Source of the DNA: Podospora comata
Taxonomy: Eukaryota; Ascomycota; Sordariomycetes; Sordariales; Podosporaceae
Length of the DNA: 64,000 bases
Direction of reading: 5' to 3'
Assembly (NCBI GenBank): GCA_017354895.1
Contig: CP071494.1
Span: forward strand, 4,526,001 to 4,590,000
This document shows positions 58,614 through 64,000 of this stretch, in pieces (position 1 is the stretch's first letter; every line of letters begins with the position of its first letter). A program made the position numbers and the translations under genes. Under the pieces are notes generated by a model. The model saw nothing but the letters and a program-made list of their open reading frames with translations. It did no database searches and was not told the DNA's origin.

Positions 58614-59476
58614 GTGTTTGCAGTTGATGTTGGAGGGGAGTAAGGGGCGGATAGCATGTATAATTCCGTAAGATTGATCAGCGTGCCTTTTGATACCACC
58701 AAAACAGAGTTTATCGCACCATATATAATAGCAAGAAGAGCTGTTTAATGCTTACATGCACTGCAAATCTTTTGTGCTTCAGAAACATCTTGACCGCCAG
58801 CAGAGAAGCAGGTCCTGGCCAGAATACAAATATTTCCACAGACTTGTCCAAGCTCCCAATATATCTGAGAGAGGTATGCATTGTTACTTTGTATGCTTTG
58901 CACGGCCAGTTCTCAGTATCTTCGCACCGCATTACGAGAGAATATCTTCAAGAATACAGCATAACCATCCGTTAGAGTGAATTCGTGAAAGACTGGGACA
59001 AGGAAGCGTCAAAACAGATAGTTCTCACCCACTGGCTTTCATCCGAGTTGTTGGGTCAGAGGTAAGAGTCGACAGGGGCTTGTTTACTTTGCCCCTGAGT
59101 GGGGCTAGCGCCTCTCGACGTTGGCTCGAACTTTTGTTTTTGGATGGAGCTACATTTTTTGCATAGCCAGCAAGAGTCATGTATCGATTCAGAGTCTGTT
59201 GGTAGTATTTCGCATCGTTTCCTACATGTATCGAGGAACGGGTTGTATTTTGTCGTCTTACATATCCACAGACGGCACTGCAAGCACTTTGAAGTGCTCA
59301 ATCGGCATCTGCAACCGAGTGATTGATAGCACATCAAATTTGTTCCTAAACATGTCCAAAGAAAAATGAAAATACAAAATTGCCGGTACCGTTTTTTATA
59401 CCAAGGCATCCCTCATAGAGAAAAAAGAATCAAGCCGTTATCGCCAACACCCCTCACAATAAACGTATCCCACAGT
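58614..59476. other. Convergent intergenic region
   Basis: About 860 nt between the 3' ends of the poly-Q gene (plus) and the peroxiredoxin gene (minus). It is AT-richer than the genes, and no coding signal is seen. Confidence 0.55.
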
Positions 59477-60445
59477 TTACTCCTTCTTTTCCTCTTCCTT
59501 CTTCTCGTCTTCCACCTTCTTCTCCACCTCCTCTTCCTTCTTCTCCTCGACCACCGCCGCCGCCGCCGCCTCCTTCTTCTCTTCTGCCCTCTCCTCATCT
59601 TTCTTCCCCTCTTCTACCACCACCTCCTCCTCCTCCCCATTCTCCCCCTTCTTCTCCTCCCCATTCTCCCCCTTCTTCTCCTCTCCATTCTCCCCCTTTT
59701 CTTCCCCATTCAACCCCTCGACAATCTCCCTCACAACCTTGACCGTCCCCTCGGGGCTCCCCGCCTGCGCAGCAAGCACCTTCCCCGCCTTATCAACAAC
59801 AAACACCCCCCTCGTCGTCCCCTTGGGCGCCTTCTTCAGCCCGATCGCCCCAATCAGCGTCGCGCCGGGGTCACAGAGCAGCTCATACGGCAGCTTCTGC
59901 TTCTCCTTGAACGTGGTGTTCGCCTTGGGCGAATCAGTCGACAAGCCATAAATGTCAAACCCGGATTCGGTCGCCAGGGCGGTGTACTCGTCGCGGAACA
60001 TGCAGGCTTGGCGGGTGCCTTTATTTTTGGTATCGTTACATCAGCAATCCATCATTGATATTGGGAAGGGGGGTTTTGGGAACACAAGAAACTCACAGCC
60101 AGGAGTGGAAGCCTTGGGGTAAGTAAACAGCACGACTCCCTTCTTTGACTTTGCCGCCAGCGCGGCGAGTGTGGTGGAGTCGCCGGTCTGGAGGGCGATC
60201 TCCCCCCCGAAACCGTCAAGAGTGATTACATCACCGACAGCAGGCTTCTCGGCAGAGGCGGCCGCAGCGCCATTGGTGAAAGTGGCCGCTTCGGCGACCT
60301 TGGTGACGGTTTCCTTCACCGCGTCCTTCACCTTTGCCGCGGCCGTCTTCTTGGGTGCAGCGGCCTTCTTGGTAGCGGTGGCCCTTTTGGCGGGAGGCTC
60401 AGGGGGAGGAGGGGGAGCTTTGCGCTTGCGGAGTTCGACGGGCAT
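59477..60445 (-). CDS. dot5: Nuclear BCP/Dot5-type peroxiredoxin with Lys/Glu-rich tail
   Basis: Thiol peroxidase that reduces peroxides. Exons on the complement are 60097..60445 and 59477..60018, with a 78-nt intron at phase 1, giving 296 residues. The N-terminus has basic, Lys/Pro/Ala-rich stretches (RKRKAPPPPPEPPAKR), resembling a nuclear signal and histone-like tail. The catalytic loop is YPKASTPGCTRQACMFRD: peroxidatic Cys117 and resolving Cys122 five residues on, as in atypical 2-Cys PrxQ/BCP enzymes. The peroxiredoxin fold ends at about residue 220 (TVKVVREIVEGL). After it come about 75 residues of Lys/Glu/Ala repeats, including three GENGEEKK-like units, not usual in Dot5. Yeast Dot5 is nuclear and linked to telomeric silencing; that role here is inference. 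Confidence 0.92.
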
Positions 60446-61777
60446 TTTTGATGGTTGTGTGATAAGATATCAATATTGATTGGGGGTTGGAGGCTGGAGG
60501 TAGAGAGAAAGAGTTGGGGGTCGCGGAGGTTACGCGACTGGGATGGATTGCAGGTTACAATAGTAAGTGGTTTGGGGAAAGGAGAAAGTCAAAGAGAAAA
60601 AAGAAAAAAGAAGGGGAGAAACCAGAGAAGAAAAAGAAGAGACGTCGTCGGGGGGAGGTTGCTGTTGCGCAAGCGTGCTGGCCAATCAAGTTGCGCGGTG
60701 CAGCCCGGGTCAGGGGTGCGAGTGTCAAGGTCAAGGTGTGTGTGTGTGCGATATGCGATGGAGCATAGACAAAGGCGAGAAAATGGAGCTTGTTTCTGCG
60801 CGCGCGCGCGCTCTGGAGAATGCGCCCGCCGCCACACACGAGGGACAGGGCAATTCGGACGGGAGGAGCTTTGCTGCAAAACTCGGGGATGAATTGCCCG
60901 TCCCCGCGTTGCATGTAGAGGGGGGAGATGGGATGGGATGGAGGGTTCCAGTATGTTGCAGACGCAGACCGAGACCGGGAAGGAAAAGCAAAGCAAGCTA
61001 TTATCTGAAAGATCAAGTTATTATGATGATGAATGAGTACTATGGCACGCCCGTCTGAGGCACGAGTACCGTCTCTGCAACACACAGACAGAAAGGGAAA
61101 AGATCTCGATCGGACCGGCCCTACATACAAAATCCAGCGCACTCCTTGTGCAACGAGAGGGGGTTGGCTGGCTGTTACGTCGAGGTGAGCTTTTGAAATC
61201 AGGCGCAATATTCGGCACCCACCTTTCTCTTCTTTCTCTCTCTTCAAGTTAGTGCCGTTAGCCATAGAAATTCAATAGGGTAACAGCATTGACTTTGAAA
61301 AAGCCCAAGCAGTCAGGTGATGGAATGGTGCAATCTCGCTCCCCGTCGCAAAGGGTGATCGCGGAGTCGGTCGAGGTTTTGTGAGGAGCCAGGCCAGAGC
61401 AGTTCGGTGGTAGGAGGTGGTCCGTGAGATGGATGGATCGCTCCTCAGTCCGTTTCCCCAAGAACGTGGTTCTCCAAGTGCCAAGTGCTGGCCCAGGCCA
61501 ACCCTGTCCGTTTGCGACCCAGCGCCAGTGGAGCTGCCCGGTCCAGATTCTCCAATTGAAGGCTCGGCATTCTTCCCCTTCTTGAACCCGGCTAAACTGC
61601 GGGCTCTTTGGCATGCTGAGAGCTAAGCAAGCCAACGCCAAGACCGCAGCAACTGGGAGCATCATCGTGTGTGTGTGAGAGGCAGGCTGGTTGTTGGCAG
61701 CAGCGAAGTCCCCATCTTTGAATCTCTGAATATCTTCAAGTGGTAAAACCCCACCACAGAACCCCCCAACCGCCAAA
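60446..61777. other. Divergent promoter region between peroxiredoxin and complex I subunit genes
   Basis: About 1.33 kb. It contains purine-rich DNA near 60560-60640 and a short GC-alternating run near 60798-60810. Long frames occur on both strands but look like composition effects. Confidence 0.55.
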
Positions 61778-62505
61778 ATGGCCTCCAAAGCGGTAGCAAA
61801 GGCTGCGGCCGGCACTGTCCAAAAGATCAGCACCGTATGTTTTCAATTGCTTACCTAGTCTCGTAGAATTGCCTCTTGTCGTACTGATACTTCCCCATCC
61901 AGAAATACACCGTCCAGTCCACCGGCCTCTGGGAGAAGCTCCGCGCCTCCCTCTCCCTTGACGCCAACCGCTCCAACGGCGTCCCCCTCAACCCCTACAA
62001 CCGCTTCCCCGCCCCCGGCCAGAACGACCCCCTCAAGTACGACGACCCCGTCACCCTCCCGGCCGGCGACCTCGCCGACAACCCGTACTGGAAGCGCGAC
62101 GCCCGCCGCAACTACCCCCGTCTCTCTGTCGTCTCCCAGGCCGAGCAGGTTGCTCTCCTGACCGTCGGCTCCGCTGCCGCCCCCCGTGTCGAGCTCATTG
62201 GCGAGGAGGGATCCAAGGCTCTGGTTGCCGCCCAGGAGCAGGGCAAGCAGGCTGGCCTGGCCAACTATATCGAGTCTGCCGGTGTCGAGGCTGCGAAGAG
62301 GGTGCTGGAGGCCACTGGTGGCCTGCCACCTCTGCCGAGCGGGACGACGATGAGCAATGCCGAGGGGAAGTGGGATGTGCACAAGTACAAGCTGGAGGAA
62401 GAGCAGAGCTATGGGGAGGAGTAGGTCTTTTCTCTTTTTATTTCTCTCTCCTATGAAAGAGATGTGCTAACGAATCACAGCTACCCCTGCAGAACCTTTG
62501 CCTAA
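61778..62505 (+). CDS. Mitochondrial complex I accessory subunit, 21-kDa type
   Basis: Nuclear-encoded accessory subunit of NADH:ubiquinone oxidoreductase, similar to the Neurospora 21.3-kDa subunit as I recall it. Exons are 61778..61834, 61903..62420 and 62481..62505, with introns of 68 and 60 nt, giving 199 residues, about 21 kDa. The N-terminus MASKAVAKAAAGTVQKIST is basic and amphipathic, fitting mitochondrial import. The core has KYTVQSTGLWEKLRASLSLD, NRSNGVPLNPYNRFPAPG, DDPVTLPAGDLADNPYWKRD and RRNYPRLSVV. The last exon codes only YPCRTFA plus one split residue, a micro-exon of 25 nt. I am sure of the fungal family and less sure of the exact subunit number. It is divergent from the peroxiredoxin gene. 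Confidence 0.85.
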
Positions 62506-62707
62506 GGTTGGTCGTTTAAAGAAAGGAGAAAGAAAGAGGTCACCGAGAAGCTGTACATAAGACCTGTAAAATAGAGGCGGTATAGACAGACAGGGCATGC
62601 TGGCTTTGAGACGCGTTTTTCATTTGTTGCTTTCATTCATGAGATTATGTGCGTGGATGAGTGTATACATGGGTGTCTATCTACAGCTTCCCTTTCCATC
62701 ACCACAT

Positions 62708-63247
62708 TCAAACGGTGACCCCCTTATTTGCTGTCCCTGCCTCCTCCCCTCCGCTTGCTTTCTCCCCGACCATCCTCTCGATAATCTTCGCCTTCCCCTG
62801 CCCCCTCTTTATCCTATCATCGAAATCATTCACCGCCTCGTCTGTGTTCTCCATGGACAAGCTTTCCGTCTCAACCAGGGCATACAGTGTGGTGATGTGC
62901 TTCTCTAGCCTGGGGTTCTTGGGTAGTGGTGGGAGGTCTTTCTTTTCAGTCTCGGTCTCTGTTGGCGCAACTGGTTCTGATGACGCCGGTGGTGATGTTG
63001 ACGGTGGCGAAGAAGAACGGTTGGGCAGTCGATTGGCCCAGACTAACGCCCTTCCGTACAACCTTCCCGCCTCGAGAAATTTCTGGTAGCCCTTTTCCAG
63101 ACCCAGCTGTCTTCCCTCGGTGCGACCGGCGAGGACTCCATCGGCGGCGCCTTGGTTGTAACCTTCGGTGTAGAACTGGGTTTCGAGGTGGAGGAGGGAG
63201 TCGAAGGGGTCTTCTGCGGAGTTTATGGTTTGGTGATTTGACGCCAT
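62708..63247 (-). CDS. lto1: Lto1/ORAOV1-like iron-sulfur targeting adaptor
   Basis: Single exon, 179 residues. Lto1 pairs with Yae1 to link the cytosolic Fe-S assembly machinery to the ABC protein Rli1/ABCE1, needed for ribosome recycling. DPFDSLLHLETQFYTEGYNQ is followed by the deca-GX3 motif: Gly every fourth residue through GYNQGAADGVLAGRTEGRQL and GLEKGY, then ALVWANRLPN. The C-terminal half is Pro/Ser/Glu-rich and variable. The usual C-terminal Trp of Lto1 is not visible: the protein ends GTANKGVTV. That Trp is needed for Fe-S targeting in yeast, so either it is lost here or an intron hides the true end. The 3' end converges on the complex I gene 202 nt away. Confidence 0.85.
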   Translation of the reverse strand: MASNHQTINSAEDPFDSLLHLETQFYTEGYNQGAADGVLAGRTEGRQLGLEKGYQKFLEAGRLYGRALVWANRLPNRSSSPPSTSPPASSEPVAPTETETEKKDLPPLPKNPRLEKHITTLYALVETESLSMENTDEAVNDFDDRIKRGQGKAKIIERMVGEKASGGEEAGTANKGVTV

Positions 63248-63762
63248 GGTTTTTATGTGTGAGTGGGAGGGTATAGAATTATGGGATAACTGTGTAAGAT
63301 GCGGTCAAGAATGGCTGTGAGTGAGTGAGTGAGTGAGTGAGTGAGTGAGTGAGTGAGTGAATGAGTGAGTGAGTGAGTGAGCGGCTTGATAGGCAAGTAA
63401 CCATGGCGGGGTGAGCCGAGTTCAAAAGAGCCGGCCGGAGCGAGCGAACGAGCGCGGGGCAAATTTTGGCCCCGCAGTGAGACGTTTTGGTTGTGTAAGC
63501 CGAGCTTCCAGGTTGAGAGCTCATTCTGGACGGTGTCAGCTTCATTTTGTTTTTATGCTTTCTTCCTCCAAACCAGTTTCTCATATTGAAGTAAGAGTTT
63601 GGGCTGGAAGCATTTAGCATGAGCCACCTCGTTTTGCTGGGAACCTCAGCTTACCATAGACAATAAATTCAGCTCAACTCGATAGCATCCGGCCTTGTCT
63701 CTAATGATACCTATATCATCTCTCAAATATACAAACCATGAACTCTATGTATGAATGTCCCC
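63248..63762. other. Intergenic region with a tetranucleotide repeat
   Basis: Between the start of lto1 and the 3' end of the dehydrogenase gene, both minus strand. Contains the (GAGT)n run, within about 70-135 nt upstream of the lto1 start codon, and nothing coding. Confidence 0.6.
63317..63381. repeat. (GAGT)n tetranucleotide microsatellite
   Basis: About 16 GAGT units with one GAAT variant, just upstream of the lto1 start codon, so probably in its promoter or leader. Confidence 0.95.
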
Positions 63763-64000
63763 CTAATGAAGCATAACCATCCCTCCATTAGCACAAACAA
63801 CCTGTCCCGTAATCCACCCCGCCTCCGTCCCACACAACATCCCAACCACACCCGCAATCTCCCCCGTCCTCGCCGCCCTCGTCCCGTCCGGCAGACTCTC
63901 ATCCTTAACATCCCCCTCCTGCGCCTTCATCAACGGAGTGTGCTTGATCCAACCCTCAATCCCCTCCAGGAAAACCTCTGCATTACTCGCGTACATCGGC
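63763..64000 (-). CDS. Short-chain dehydrogenase/reductase, C-terminal fragment (runs off the window)
   Basis: The frame is open from the right window edge and ends at 63763. It contains RTGEIAGVVGMLCGTEAGWI followed by TGQVVCANGGMVML. This is the standard C-terminus of classical short-chain dehydrogenases (PEEIA...FLxS...ITGQ.(I/V).VDGG). The NAD(P)-binding and catalytic YxxxK parts lie beyond 64000, so cofactor and substrate cannot be judged. Confidence 0.8.
   Translation of the reverse strand, partial: PMYASNAEVFLEGIEGWIKHTPLMKAQEGDVKDESLPDGTRAARTGEIAGVVGMLCGTEAGWITGQVVCANGGMVMLH

Noticed and set aside
61258-61833. 191-codon minus-strand frame overlapping the start of the complex I subunit gene
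   Set aside because: It covers the first exon and intron of a well-supported gene and has no recognisable domain.

Overview
This window looks like nuclear DNA of a filamentous ascomycete, most likely one of the Sordariomycetes (Sordariales). The evidence is short GT-AG introns of about 45-90 nt, low-complexity Gln/Asn-rich proteins, a fungal-type accessory subunit of mitochondrial complex I, a fungal Med1, and proteins whose closest relatives I recall from Neurospora-like fungi. I see no transposon, no AT-rich RIP-mutated tract, no tRNA or rRNA gene and no CRISPR array. All gene models were built by hand; the spliced ones preserve reading phase at every junction.

Layout, left to right. 0-8.3 kb: the N-terminal half of the ER-Golgi SNARE regulator Sly1 (minus, cut by the window edge), a 2.6-kb gap, then a 1,655-residue Gln-rich protein with a PP1-docking-like motif and a C-terminal CCCH finger (a PNUTS/Ppn1-type candidate). 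9-20 kb: phosphopantothenoylcysteine decarboxylase split into 12 exons, a NASP-type histone chaperone, a Gyp1-type Rab GAP, and an Hrp1-type RNA-binding protein with a 1.33-kb intron. 20-25.6 kb: a PhyH-family dioxygenase, a SAP-like multi-membrane-span protein and a cytochrome P450. 29-32.4 kb: a fungal-specific regulator-like protein, preceded by 8.9 kb with no recognisable gene. 41-50 kb: isocitrate lyase, an ERCC6L2/Rad26-like SNF2 helicase, and a divergent AidB-like acyl-CoA dehydrogenase.

51-54 kb: three tandem, same-strand, two-exon genes for small secreted cysteine-rich proteins, one of which looks broken. They share a cysteine pattern and an intron position and are the most accessory-looking part of the window. 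54-64 kb: Mediator subunit 1, a divergent poly-Q coiled-coil protein, a nuclear Dot5/BCP-type peroxiredoxin with a Lys/Glu tail, a 21-kDa complex I subunit, Lto1, a tetranucleotide repeat and the C-terminus of a short-chain dehydrogenase.

Most genes are housekeeping, and I see no biosynthetic cluster. The points most worth a second look are the cysteine-rich trio, the in-phase alternative first exon inside the Hrp1 intron, the 12-exon decarboxylase with 11-nt microexons, the PNUTS-like protein and the 8.9-kb gene-free upstream region.
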